A DNA stretch of 64,000 bases, from the NCBI GenBank assembly GCA_036522895.1, contig DATDEX010000279.1, positions 70,448-134,447 of the forward strand, written 5' to 3'. A program made the translations under genes and the position numbers. Origin of the DNA: JAIOPA01 sp036522895. GTDB taxonomy: Bacteria > Eisenbacteria > RBG-16-71-46. The notes under the pieces were generated by a model. That model was given only the letters and a program-made list of their open reading frames with translations. It searched no databases and had not been told where the DNA came from. Position 1 is the first letter of the stretch. The number at the start of each line of letters is the position of its first letter. Shown in pieces: positions 51,401-59,437 of the stretch.

Positions 51401-51816
51401 TCTACGTTGTCTACCAGCCGCGGTATGCGAGCGGAGCGACTCAACCGACATTGTTCGAGGCGTTGAACGAGGTGTACTGCGAACACGGCGCGTGTGCGCA
51501 GAGCGTCGGCGTCACAAGTGGTGGCAACCCCCTTAGCTGGGGAAGGGTGGAGGCCCGGCCAAATCCATTCTATGGGCGCGCGCGGATTGCGTTGCGTGTA
51601 CCGCCCGGGGGAGGCGGCACAGTTACCCTGAGGGTATACGATGTGGGCGGGCAAGTAGTTCGCAGTCTTATGGAGGGGCCGGTCGACGCCGGGGAGTTGC
51701 TGGTGCCATGGGACGGGCGCTCGGATCGCGGACGAGTTCTCCCAGCGGGCATCTACTATGGCCATTTGTCCGGCAAGGGGACCGACCAGGTCTTTAAGCT
51801 CGTGTTGCTACGGTGA
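48403..51816 (+). CDS. large secreted metalloprotease-like protein with CARDB domains and FlgD-type C-terminus
   Basis: 1137 residues from ATG 48403. A signal peptide is followed by the N-terminal region shared with the 46753 gene, a MAM/jelly-roll-like domain with aromatic repeats (NPNTGHDYWGDRSSGCGAW), CARDB domains (NPAPPPDLIVQSVVPSS, TVTIKNQGTGTAN) and a zinc-protease signature AVILHEYGHAVADAF with a later Glu in WSEGWAWYFAA. The C-terminus has the sorting domain (LRVYDVGGQVVRSL ... GIYYGHLSG ... KLVLLR). Probably an extracellular peptidase. Ends 10 bases before the next gene. Confidence 0.85.
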   Translation: MRQIVALVLAACFFSTTPTSAAQTPARDSQPDRIHSQPAIAPIPTPEAPDTSTLAGTGLNQRPWPVDRPVAGGAMRKDPGSREWHFVRAMSDEEMRTAHQRYLEEMVAKHGNEPRDIMVQVNDSLDASRLERLGIGVRGHAPYTLSTRVLYRQLPEMKRAGLLYWGKNSPQPIHRPDVRDSWPVKPAEPTRDGTPWLPTPPPRPMVVDGVSSTQTVTIWSEGFETNQVPGTYWSTGDLNPNTGHDYWGDRSSGCGAWIRSGAWSAACNGNLSGDFPSCTQYVDDQDAYVQNPGYFPMSGYSTYDALFYLKYQTEPSYDYFWWAYSTGGGWIQAGGNYSGSGDWTQLGVTISNATHSADNFAFQFRFFSDFSNTDVGAFVDDVLLRGDPLQPNLTYYTPSGWSGPIVPSSIQFTSTTGTLYAGQPTYIDWAVQNNGVASAAGFDVNFYLDGGYIGSNHVASLTNGTYWYSPDWSYTVQTPGTHTLQMTIDPSGTVGESNEGDNTFSSSFYWNPAPPPDLIVQSVVPSSSFPAVGSTISATVTIKNQGTGTANGTFYTYFYKNPGSAPTQGQLGYDDSHPSFSLAPGASESYVVQGLTSSLAVPWTMYAYVDATNAITNESSEANNRTASSVVNWTSGTVTVSGVFAYDDSLLGPNTPMRCAHVVLVDVDPPGTPGSANGEDIVADLNTDATGHFGPVTIPNQDTDGDQGRLDLYARVFVDASASCLGSYATAVHAYAGDPAPVWFWQSPTVTDIPNGAYSFGTVKPSGYVLPTAAHLYATVLRGYDYVRALGATPPFVDIRWSPGEGFVTAYVSGSPQRLWIQGDYSCYALGGLRLWPDDWDDAVILHEYGHAVADAFGFKPTFPPGTSLSHAAFKEAMVNGTPSRELAWSEGWAWYFAAQVLGRNVLVNTGDSLGCTAEERIDVESGTYWDSVSGVTVNANERGPTWEIPNAGILWDIADAANDNPNGDRYADRLTSTPAAVWDAVKNPGATHMTSADSFYVVYQPRYASGATQPTLFEALNEVYCEHGACAQSVGVTSGGNPLSWGRVEARPNPFYGRARIALRVPPGGGGTVTLRVYDVGGQVVRSLMEGPVDAGELLVPWDGRSDRGRVLPAGIYYGHLSGKGTDQVFKLVLLR

Positions 51817-51826
51817 GGAGGCAATG

Positions 51827-52639
51827 ATGAGGTGGCGACTGACCGTGCTCACGACTGTCGCGTCTGCCGCAATGTGCTTTGGGACTAGTGGGGCGACCCC
51901 GCGTCAGGAACCGGGCGAGGCGTTGTTCGTGCTGGAGGCGAGGTTTAGTGAACCTCCGCGAGTTGGCCTGCCGGTAAAGCTCGGCTTGATGCTGCTTGAC
52001 TTCGCGGGTTATCCACCAGATTCGAGCACGGTTGAGGCTCGGCTGATACTGCCTCAGGGCTGGGAAGTCATCTCCGGTGATACCACGTACCGCGGGCCGA
52101 TTCCGCGCGGCGAACTTCACTGGTCCCTTACCGTGAGACCAGCTCATCCAGGACGCTACGAGATCCGGCGCTCGGTACGAATCGAGCGTGGCCGCTTCGG
52201 TGTGGACGAGGGCGAGTGGAAGCAAGGCATTGACGTTCGACAAGACACGACGATCGTGAGCCGCAGCGAGCCGGCTCGGCTCGAGACTGTTCGCCGCGGT
52301 CAGCGTTATCGCTATGGGTACCTGTTCTTGGTTCCGATTGATGGCCCGGAGGAGTTCACCCAAGACAATCTGACGGACCGGGCGAGTGCGGTTGCGGGCC
52401 CACCGGCCATTTGCAGCGCATGCTCGACGGGGGATCCGACCACTGTACGCTGGGCAGTCTTGACAGACAGAAATGGCGCAATCCTGGATGTGCGCCTTTG
52501 TGACCAGGTGGATCCGGAGTCGCCAGTCGCGACCACTACTCGCCAGGCTTTGCGGAAATGGACATTCGTGCCCGGTCGATATCGTGGCCGATCCGTCGCC
52601 GATTGGGTGATCGTGAAAGTGCCAGTAGCCCGCCGGTAA
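51827..52639 (+). CDS. exported protein with TonB C-terminal-like domain
   Basis: 270 residues; ATG 51827 is preferred over 51824 because AGGAGG sits at 51816-51821. A signal peptide precedes an Ig-like stretch (RLILPQGWEVISGDTTYRGP). The C-terminal ~65 residues, AVLTDRNGAILDVRLCDQVD, then TTRQALRKWTFVPGRYRGRS, match TonB_C-type domains. The N-terminal TonB anchor and proline-rich linker are missing, so it is not a standard TonB. Translational spacing links it to the metalloprotease. Confidence 0.7.
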   Translation: MRWRLTVLTTVASAAMCFGTSGATPRQEPGEALFVLEARFSEPPRVGLPVKLGLMLLDFAGYPPDSSTVEARLILPQGWEVISGDTTYRGPIPRGELHWSLTVRPAHPGRYEIRRSVRIERGRFGVDEGEWKQGIDVRQDTTIVSRSEPARLETVRRGQRYRYGYLFLVPIDGPEEFTQDNLTDRASAVAGPPAICSACSTGDPTTVRWAVLTDRNGAILDVRLCDQVDPESPVATTTRQALRKWTFVPGRYRGRSVADWVIVKVPVARR

Positions 52640-52654
52640 TTGTTGCGGTGCGTC

Positions 52655-52671
52655 CGGGGGTTGTACCCCCG
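52655..52671 (+). terminator. hairpin after TonB_C-like gene
   Basis: CGGGGGT / ACCCCCG, 7 bp with a 3-base loop, 16 bases past the stop. The following bases (CAAACAAGACAG) lack a T-run, so it may stop transcription weakly or act for the convergent side as well. Confidence 0.45.
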
Positions 52672-52829
52672 CAAACAAGACAGTTAGCGACATCTCTTAT
52701 AACTGTTCGACGTTGCACACTCTCGTGTAACGGTTGTGTCGGGCAGGATGTTCACTAGCTTTCAGAAGTGCCTGTACTAGCGGTTGCGTAGCTTCGCGGC
52801 CGCCTGACCCAACTTATCCGGAACCGGGT

Positions 52830-53789
52830 CTAGCCAGGAATGGTCTGACCAACCAAGGACGACGGTTCGTGACCCGGGGTGGGAAGCATCGAGTACCGCC
52901 GCGAGTCCGCCGGATCGAGCGAAAACCATCCGCGAGCAAGCAAAGCGGAATCGGTGAGCGCGTCCTCTGTCGTCAGCCACAGGAACCGCTTGGCGTGTTC
53001 TGGGTCAAAGGTGCTTGTGCCGCAGATCTGACGGATGTTTTGGAGTCGCTCTGCCGACGAAACGACGAACAAGGTTCGGAACGCCTTGAATGGCTTCGCC
53101 ACGCCGAACTCTCCTTGGTAGCGCTGGTAGCTTCCACTGACGAGGGACGAGAGGTAGAAGCGAGTCGTTTTGAGCACGCCACGGTCCGGGTTGCTCAGCA
53201 CTTCGGTGCCTCGGTCGACCTCGAGAAAGAACAGCGCACTGGACTCTCCCCGCTGTAGCGAAAAGACTCCATCGGGCGCATGGGAGATCTTCTGTCTCGG
53301 GTCCATAGCGTCTGTCGTGACGTCGCGGACGTGCTTCTTAAGGTCGGCGCCTGCCGCACCGTCGACAACGTGCTCTGGTATGAAGCCGAGTAACCGGACG
53401 TCCGGTCTCTCGGCACAGGCCTGCGTAAGCGTAATCCGGAAGTCGGAGGCGGCAAGGAAGTGCTTGATGAACAAGTAGTCCTTGGGCTGTTCGCGCCGGG
53501 CGTCCCACCCGAGGCTGTCTAGGGGAGCGGCCAGCCGCTCGGCGACGACCTCCGCCCCTCGGCGTGCGAGCAAGGCCAGACGGTCTGCGCTGGCCGTTGT
53601 CGTGAACGTGGCGATGAACCCGGCCGTCTCCAGCAGTCGTAGCCGGCGCGAGGCCGTCTGCTCCGACGGGAAGTAGAGCCGCTGGACCTGGGAGGTGGAC
53701 AGGTAACGGTACTTCAGCAGCGACACGAGCAGTTCGTGGTCGCGCTCGGTCAAGATGACTGCGCCGTCCTTGCCAGACTTACGAACCAA
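52830..53789 (-). CDS. replication-relaxation family protein
   Basis: 319 residues from TTG 53789 with GGGAGA upstream. An ATG at 53930 exists but would overlap the preceding gene by 150 bases. The N-terminal winged helix ERDHELLVSLLKYRYLSTSQ, then LYFPSEQTASRRLRLLE, matches the family used in relaxation or transfer initiation by mobile elements. A central nuclease-like part follows: PDGVFSLQRGESSALFFLEV, then DRGTEV. The C-terminus is helical. Last gene in the transfer operon. Confidence 0.75.
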   Translation of the reverse strand: MVRKSGKDGAVILTERDHELLVSLLKYRYLSTSQVQRLYFPSEQTASRRLRLLETAGFIATFTTTASADRLALLARRGAEVVAERLAAPLDSLGWDARREQPKDYLFIKHFLAASDFRITLTQACAERPDVRLLGFIPEHVVDGAAGADLKKHVRDVTTDAMDPRQKISHAPDGVFSLQRGESSALFFLEVDRGTEVLSNPDRGVLKTTRFYLSSLVSGSYQRYQGEFGVAKPFKAFRTLFVVSSAERLQNIRQICGTSTFDPEHAKRFLWLTTEDALTDSALLARGWFSLDPADSRRYSMLPTPGHEPSSLVGQTIPG

Positions 53790-55221
53790 AGACGTCTCCC
53801 GGATCGATGCCCTCGAGCGGTACAGGCGTCGCTCGAGTAATGGCCGTTGAGAGCGGAGCGACGCGGGTTGTCTTGGCTGAGACGCCGTAGAGCTGGCGGG
53901 AGCTTTCGACGACTTGCCTGGCACGCTCATTGGTACCGCGTGCCGGCGCAGACGGAGTCTCGACCTGCAGGACTTGGTCGTTGATTCGCGCGTAGACGCG
54001 GCCGCGCGACAGGTAGACCACCTCGTTCGGATCCAGACTTACGAGCTTTGCGTCTGACTCGCGGCGGTAAACCATCTCCCGACAGAGCCGGCGGGCGTCG
54101 GATGCGCCAGTGGCGAAGAACACGAGCGTCGAGACCGTCCCGAGAATGTGACGGAGTAGCGGCTCCGACAGGTCGCCGGTCTCGAGATGCGCCACCGTCA
54201 GCGGTACGCGGTACTTCCTGGTGCGAGAGAACATCTCGCTGTAGTCCTCGACAGACCCGGCGCAGAAGTGCTGGAACTCATCGATGAAGACGGGGAAGAA
54301 TGGGCGCTCGCTCTCTGGCACGTCCTCCCGGCTGGTCGCCGCCAGCTTCAGCTTCGCCACGATCAGTTGACCGACCATGTGGGCGTTGCCCGCGCCCTTG
54401 AGCGCTTTGGAGGTCACCCGGAATAGCAGGATCTTTTTCGAGTCGATCGCCTCGCGGAAGTTGAGGCAGGCTCCTGGCGTGCAAAGCATCCGCCGGACCG
54501 GAGGCGTCATTAGACGATCGAGGCGATTCATCACGGCTTGGTGAGCAGTCTTATCGAAGGCCGGGTAGTCCTCGGTCCAGAAGGTTGTGAGGAACTCGTC
54601 GCTGAGTTGCTCGCACGCCCAGGCCCGGAACTTGTCGCCCTCGGGATTGCGGCGTAGGAGGCGCGGAATGTCGAGCAGCGTCCGGTTCGGAATCGCCATC
54701 AGAGTTTGGAGCGTCATCCTGAGAATACGCTCCATGCGCGGGGCCCCGGCCGACTCTCCCTGACCCTCGACCAGGCGGAGGAAAGCGCGGTACGTCTCGT
54801 CCACCTTCTCGTGGAGGTCCTCTTCCTTCGCGAGGTGGAGCGGATTGAGCGGAACCGGGCACTCCAGATCCCCTGGATCGACGTAGATCACGTCGCGGAT
54901 GCGGTCCTCGGGGATGGATGGCAAGAGGTAATCACGGTAGAGCTCGTCGTCCGGCGCCAGGACGGCCAGTCCGTGGCCCAGCTGCAGGTCCTGGGCGATC
55001 AGGTTTCGCAGCAGTGTGGTCTTGCCCTTGCCCGACTTGCCGATGATGTAGACGTGCTGCGTCCGGAGTTCCGGGTCGAGCCAGACTGGCTGCCGTGAGG
55101 TCGCGCCCACTCCAAGCTGCACGCCGTCGGCTGGGGACTCCGGCGGCTTGGGCTTCAACGTCCGTATTGCGGCGATGTGCTTGTCGAGCAGCCGTCGACC
55201 AGCTCCACTCGTCATTGGCAT
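53779..55221 (-). CDS. TraD/VirD4-like or HerA-type conjugation ATPase
   Basis: 480 residues from Met 55221. Walker A YIIGKSGKGKTTLLRN, Walker B FFPVFIDEFQHFC, and FSRTRKYRVPLTVAHLETGD match coupling-protein-style ATPases. LDPELRTQHVY, then APDDELYRDYLLPSIP and DPGDLECPVPLNPL, are typical of the TraD-like group in small integrative elements. It should pump DNA during transfer or element maintenance. No membrane helix is visible in the N-terminus, so it would need a membrane partner. Confidence 0.82.
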   Translation of the reverse strand: MPMTSGAGRRLLDKHIAAIRTLKPKPPESPADGVQLGVGATSRQPVWLDPELRTQHVYIIGKSGKGKTTLLRNLIAQDLQLGHGLAVLAPDDELYRDYLLPSIPEDRIRDVIYVDPGDLECPVPLNPLHLAKEEDLHEKVDETYRAFLRLVEGQGESAGAPRMERILRMTLQTLMAIPNRTLLDIPRLLRRNPEGDKFRAWACEQLSDEFLTTFWTEDYPAFDKTAHQAVMNRLDRLMTPPVRRMLCTPGACLNFREAIDSKKILLFRVTSKALKGAGNAHMVGQLIVAKLKLAATSREDVPESERPFFPVFIDEFQHFCAGSVEDYSEMFSRTRKYRVPLTVAHLETGDLSEPLLRHILGTVSTLVFFATGASDARRLCREMVYRRESDAKLVSLDPNEVVYLSRGRVYARINDQVLQVETPSAPARGTNERARQVVESSRQLYGVSAKTTRVAPLSTAITRATPVPLEGIDPGDVFGS

Positions 55222-55234
55222 GGACCGTGCCGCC

Positions 55235-55912
55235 TCAGCCCTTCGACTTCCGTTGCAGTATCTCGGCAGCGACCTCTTCCAGCCATTCGATGTTGGCCCG
55301 CTTGGCGCCGTCACTGATGTCTCCCCGGGTCTCGGTCTCCCTGATTAGTTTGGCGAGCGGCACCAAGACATCATCGACTTGTTCCAGCTCCCGGCGGGCA
55401 TACACTTCGAAGTCGTCATCGAGGGGCCGGACGCGGGTAGCAGCTATCCGTCTCTGGAGTCGAACCCGCGCAAGTTCCTGCTCGAGTCGAGCGGTCTCGT
55501 GTTGATCGAGTGTCCCGCGAAGCTTTGCACGCGCAGCCGCCTGTTCGAGGATCTTGGTCTCATGCTCCTCGGCGCTTAACTCTTCGTCGCGCTGAAGGTG
55601 CAGATCAAGTTTCGCTGCCTCGTGCGCAGAACTGCGCAGGGCGGTAATGGCGTCGATCACATTCTTGCCGGCGTTGATCTTGCGGGCATACGCCTCAAGG
55701 ATTGACGTGTCAACCTTGAGGTGCTGGCGCTTGATGACGCCTTGGATCTTGTGCAGGAGGACCGGAGTGCTGTGGTCGTCGTCGTTGAGGAGTTTCGTCA
55801 GTTCGCTCGGAAGACCACCGCTGAGCTGAAGTGCTGCTCGCTCGGCTTCCTTGTCCTTCTTACCGCCAAGCAATCGTCCCAACTTCTTCCACACCAGAGG
55901 TTCGTCACTCAT
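55235..55912 (-). CDS. coiled-coil helical protein of the transfer operon
   Basis: 225 residues from ATG 55912. It is almost wholly helical and charged (ELSAEEHETKILEQAAARAK, LARVRLQRRIAATRVRP). No family recognised. It ends 13 bases before the ATPase start in the same direction, so probably a structural partner of it. Confidence 0.65.
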   Translation of the reverse strand: MSDEPLVWKKLGRLLGGKKDKEAERAALQLSGGLPSELTKLLNDDDHSTPVLLHKIQGVIKRQHLKVDTSILEAYARKINAGKNVIDAITALRSSAHEAAKLDLHLQRDEELSAEEHETKILEQAAARAKLRGTLDQHETARLEQELARVRLQRRIAATRVRPLDDDFEVYARRELEQVDDVLVPLAKLIRETETRGDISDGAKRANIEWLEEVAAEILQRKSKG

Positions 55913-55922
55913 TGTGGGCCTC

Positions 55923-55951
55923 TTGACATAATCTATTACAGGACATAGACT
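55923..55951 (+). promoter_or_regulatory. sigma70-type promoter for the small gene at 56030
   Basis: TTGACA (55923-55928), 17-base spacer, TAGACT (55946-55951), then 78 bases to the ATG. It lies in the 117-base gap between two divergent genes and reads in the plus direction. Confidence 0.55.
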
Positions 55952-56029
55952 TAGCGGTCCTGATGCGGGCCCGGGGCGGACCCTCCACGTCGGAGCGCCA
56001 GCCCCGCCACCTTCACCAGGAGGTCTCGG

Positions 56030-56233
56030 ATGCTTGATGAGATATTTGCCGCTGCGGAGCGCGAAGCGCGCGAACGACTCGCCCCCTTCGAAGAACGCCA
56101 TCGCGCCTGGCGTGCGTACCACCAAGCCAACTCGCGCGCGCTGCTCGACTACTTGGCAGCACGCGCGGAACGCTCGATGCCAACCTTCCGCTCGCACTAC
56201 CGCGAAGCACGTGAGCGCCACGGAGTGGCCTAG
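56030..56233 (+). CDS. small charged helical protein
   Basis: 67 residues with AGGAGG six bases before the ATG. Highly charged (REARERLAPFEERHRAW, REARERHG). No homologue known. Probably a real gene given the promoter and ribosome site. Could be a regulator of the transfer genes. Confidence 0.55.
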   Translation: MLDEIFAAAEREARERLAPFEERHRAWRAYHQANSRALLDYLAARAERSMPTFRSHYREARERHGVA

Positions 56234-56274
56234 ATTGCTAGCGCATCCATCGTTCTCCCTCGCCCTGCCGTGTG

Positions 56275-57405
56275 TCAGGGCGAGCTTCTTGTCAGATCGA
56301 AGTACATCGTGCCATGTCGAGCCACGCTCCGGTCGATGATCTCCAGTTGCAGCATCCATTGCTCGTAAGGGTCCTCTGGACGGGCAAAGTACAGCGTGCC
56401 ATCCGAAGAGCCATGGGGTGCGACCATCACAACCTGGGAGAGTGGCGTGCGCTTGTCGTCACCGGACACGAACGCCCAGCGCGATGCGTAGGTCTGCTCG
56501 CGCACCCGCTGCAGCGTCGTGTGGTTTGAAATGTCCAGGGGGAATGGCCGGTCGCCGCGGTTGCTGAAGTGCAACGTGACAGAAACGCGATCGTGCTCCA
56601 CTTCAACCATCGTGACTTCACTGCCGAAGTCTCGCGCGATGTCCGACGCAGCCGGTCGCCACTGGGGCGTCGGCCGGAAACGCTCGACCTGTTGGACCGG
56701 TGCATCGGTGCGCGGAATCACGCGAGAACTCAACCGGTAGACGAAGACGCAGGTTCCGACTGCTACCAGCACGACCGCCAGCGCGAACAGCCGGTGTCCT
56801 CTCCGCTTTGCGGTGAATACTTCGACCGCCGAGACTCCCGTATCGACCGCCGCTCCGCGTAGCAGCTGTCCTGTCTTGACGAAGATCGACGAAGGGATCC
56901 TGGGTTCGAGTCCAACGAGAAACCCAAGAACCGGCAAGAGGTAATACCGCTGGGCAAGAACGAGGCAGCCGACGAAGACCCGGAGCGCCAAGACTGCCGC
57001 CGCCGCGGCCAACGTCACCGGGATCATGAGGAGCAGGAGGAAGCTCTGGGGCGGGGTGTCGGAGAGATGCTTGAGCCACAGATCCGACGCGCTGGCCCAC
57101 TGCACGAGGGTGGGGGTAGTGAGCAGCCCGGTGACCCAGAACACAATCGCCCATCCGATCGCACCGGGAAGCCATGGACGACGCGGCAACACCGGTGCGC
57201 CGCTCGGCGCGTAGGTCGGGACGGGGGTGTAATACCTGCTGAAGTAGTAGGCGCCACCCAGAACGCCGATAGCGCCCGCCACGAGCCACGGCCGCCACGG
57301 AGCCGGCAGATGATCAATCAGCCAAGCCAAGGCAAGCCCGAGCAGGCAAAGCCGGAAGGGAAACACACCTCCGGTGACCGCGGACGCAGCGCGATGATTA
57401 GCCAT
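56275..57405 (-). CDS. membrane protein with C-terminal extracytoplasmic domain
   Basis: 376 residues from ATG 57405 (GGGAGG upstream). Around four membrane helices in the first ~170 residues (LCLLGLALAWLIDHL, WLVAGAIGVLGGAYYF, AIGWAIVFWVTGLL, LLLLMIPVTLAAAAAVLAL), another near 230-250 (LFALAVVLVAVGTCVFVY), then a ~130-residue beta-rich domain (VSVTLHFSNRGDRPFPLDIS) similar to DUF4352-like. Could be a membrane partner for the ATPase. Not recognised. Confidence 0.65.
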   Translation of the reverse strand: MANHRAASAVTGGVFPFRLCLLGLALAWLIDHLPAPWRPWLVAGAIGVLGGAYYFSRYYTPVPTYAPSGAPVLPRRPWLPGAIGWAIVFWVTGLLTTPTLVQWASASDLWLKHLSDTPPQSFLLLLMIPVTLAAAAAVLALRVFVGCLVLAQRYYLLPVLGFLVGLEPRIPSSIFVKTGQLLRGAAVDTGVSAVEVFTAKRRGHRLFALAVVLVAVGTCVFVYRLSSRVIPRTDAPVQQVERFRPTPQWRPAASDIARDFGSEVTMVEVEHDRVSVTLHFSNRGDRPFPLDISNHTTLQRVREQTYASRWAFVSGDDKRTPLSQVVMVAPHGSSDGTLYFARPEDPYEQWMLQLEIIDRSVARHGTMYFDLTRSSP

Positions 57406-57963
57406 CTCGGCGGCCTCCCAGCCGCCCGATTGGCGAGCTGCTTGGCACCGCATCCGTGCACGAGGTCGAGGCAACAGGAATGAAGCCGAGAGCCGGGCGA
57501 TCCTTCGGGCGGCCAACTTCGTTCCCAGCAGGATATTGGCTGGCCCAAGGGTGTATCACGAGGAGGTACACCCTCGCTACAGGCAAAACCGCTCTTCCGA
57601 TACACCCAACGTACGCCCCCTTGGGTCGGGCAGAAGCGCAGTTGACGAGCCGGCTGGTCCTGGCGGGGTCGACACTGCGAGCCTCCCGACACCAGTCTCT
57701 GACGCTTCTCGCACGTCGCTGCGCCGCGGCCCTGACTTGAACAATCAGGCCCACGATTTTGCTTGGACGCACGCATGCGGACCGTTAACTTTCTAGCCCC
57801 GTGCGGGGTCGGGGACGGCAGCCATTACCTATCGATAGGCGAATGCGCTGCTCATCCCCACTCCACCGGGGCGCTCGGCACGAAACGCAAGAACGCACCC
57901 ACACAAACCCTTCGATCACGAGAAAGGAGTACTTCGACATGAACGCAGATTGACGAGGCTGAG
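57406..57963. promoter_or_regulatory. regulatory region upstream of excisionase and integrase, with palindrome
   Basis: 558 bases without a convincing gene. They hold a CCCC/GGGG hairpin (57797-57808), a perfect 12-bp palindrome CCTATCGATAGG at 57828-57839, and a strong AAGGAG at 57924-57929 that reads into a 4-codon ORF (57939-57953) 10 bases before the excisionase start. Plausible operator, promoter or arm-site region for the integrase. Confidence 0.5.
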
Positions 57964-58281
57964 ATGAACAAGAGTGCCTTCATTGCTGCCAGGGAATCTG
58001 GCGAATCAGCAGATTGCATGAGCTGTGCGCAGTTGTGCCGAGTGAACATCGCCGATGGCTCCGCGAACGCGTCGAGCCCTGATCCTTCTCACATCACACC
58101 GGCTCCCTGGCTCCGCCCGCTCCTCACGATCGAGCAGGTCGCAACCTACCTCCGCGTCAATGCCAAGACGGTAAGGCGTTGGGTCGCAAAGAGACGCATC
58201 CCTTGCGTGCGCATTGGAACGCGTCTTAGGTTCGACTACGGCGACATCGTTTCGTGGGTCCGGCAGCGGAAGGAGGGCTAA
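57964..58281 (+). CDS. excisionase / MerR-like helix-turn-helix protein
   Basis: 105 residues. LLTIEQVATYLRVNAKTVRR, then WVAKRRIPCVRIGTRLRFDY, is the excisionase HTH_17 fold. A ~45-residue N-terminal extension with cysteines precedes it. The stop overlaps the integrase start (TAATG), tying the two together. It directs excision versus integration. Confidence 0.9.
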   Translation: MNKSAFIAARESGESADCMSCAQLCRVNIADGSANASSPDPSHITPAPWLRPLLTIEQVATYLRVNAKTVRRWVAKRRIPCVRIGTRLRFDYGDIVSWVRQRKEG

Positions 58282-59246
58282 TGCCGAGGCTCATGCAAGG
58301 GATGTTCAAGCGAAGGAAGTCCTACTACTTCCGTGACCAGCAGGGAGGTCGCGACAAGTGGGTGTCGCTCGGGACGGACTACGAGCAGGCCTGCGAGAAG
58401 CTCAGGACGATCCGGGCCGGTGGGTTCATGCCACGGAGTCGGCTTTCGGTTCGCCAGGCCTCCGAACAGTGGTTCGAGAAATACGTCCAGACGAGGCGTG
58501 CCGTGAGTGATCACGTCATGACTGCGCAGCGGCTCCGGGACTATCTGGTTCCGTTCATCGGTCACAGGCCGCTGGCCGAGGTCACGAAGGACGATGTCCG
58601 GTCCTACCGTCTCTGGCTGGAGAAGGACGGACACCTCAAGCCGGCGAGCGTGAAGCACATCATGTCGGACCTACGGTGCCTGATGTACTGGGCGGTCGAC
58701 TCGGACTTGATCGACCGGGTCAACTTCCCCCGGCGCGTCATGCCGAAACTGCAAGAGCGTCCGCCGGACCGGCTCACAGACGAGGAAGTCGAGAAGGTGG
58801 TCAAGTTGCCCAACCCGTACGGGTTCATTTCCCGGTTCGGGATTGGGACCGGGATGCGGTGGGGGGAACTCATCCGGGCGCAGAGCACGGACGTCCAAAA
58901 CGGCCTGCTCATCGTCCACCACACGAAGAGCGGCAAGATGCGTCGGGTACCCCTGCATCCAGTGCTGGCGGGGGAGCTCCGGTTCAGAATCGGGCGGCTC
59001 ATGCCGCTGATCAACCCCTGGGGCTTCGCCAAGATGGTCCGGCGGGCCACGGGGATCTCTCGGTTCCACGCCCACCAGATGCGGCACACCTACGCGTGCC
59101 GGATGCTGGAGGCGGGGGTCTCACTGGCGGCGGTGCAGCAGTTGCTCGGGCACAGCACGGTTGTGATGACCCAAAGGTACGCACGCATCAGCGATGAGAG
59201 CGTGAAACGAGAGGTCGAAAGAGCTGTTGCCAACGGTTGGCAGTAG
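58281..59246 (+). CDS. tyrosine integrase of the tRNA-Ser island
   Basis: 321 residues, full length. A SAM-like N-terminal domain (LSVRQASEQWFEKYVQTRRA) is followed by a catalytic domain with R193 (GMRWGE), K216 (TKSGK), H265-x-x-R268 (HQMRHTY), H291 (LGHST) and nucleophile Y300 (TQRYARI). It ends 68 bases before tRNA-Ser(CGA), so the tRNA gene is its likely target. No partial tRNA copy was found elsewhere in the window. Confidence 0.93.
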   Translation: MPRLMQGMFKRRKSYYFRDQQGGRDKWVSLGTDYEQACEKLRTIRAGGFMPRSRLSVRQASEQWFEKYVQTRRAVSDHVMTAQRLRDYLVPFIGHRPLAEVTKDDVRSYRLWLEKDGHLKPASVKHIMSDLRCLMYWAVDSDLIDRVNFPRRVMPKLQERPPDRLTDEEVEKVVKLPNPYGFISRFGIGTGMRWGELIRAQSTDVQNGLLIVHHTKSGKMRRVPLHPVLAGELRFRIGRLMPLINPWGFAKMVRRATGISRFHAHQMRHTYACRMLEAGVSLAAVQQLLGHSTVVMTQRYARISDESVKREVERAVANGWQ

Positions 59247-59314
59247 CAGGAGCAGTAGCAGGCAACCTCCGCGGCGCTTGCACGAACCCCGTAAGTTCGT
59301 GTAAACACGCCGGC

Positions 59315-59404
59315 GGAGAGGTGCGAGAGTGGTTGAATCGGGCGGTCTCGAAAACCGTTATACCCGTAAGGGTATCGAGGGTTCGAATCCCTCCCTCTCC
59401 GCCA
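59315..59404 (+). tRNA. tRNA-Ser(CGA)
   Basis: 90 bases with acceptor GGAGAGG/CCTCTCC, long variable arm (TACCCGTAAGGGTA), anticodon loop CTCGAAA and encoded 3' CCA. Intact. Confidence 0.97.
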
Positions 59405-59437
59405 GCTTCCCGTTGGATCGCGCCGGAAGGAGCCGCC

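Noticed and set aside
56275..57405. Membrane gene as type IV secretion component
   Set aside because: No VirB signature; kept as unknown membrane protein.
59315..59404. Search for a duplicated tRNA-Ser fragment as island left end
   Set aside because: No matching segment seen by eye in the regions I checked (2.2, 8.2, 21.9, 28.8, 57.5 kb); cannot be excluded outside the window.
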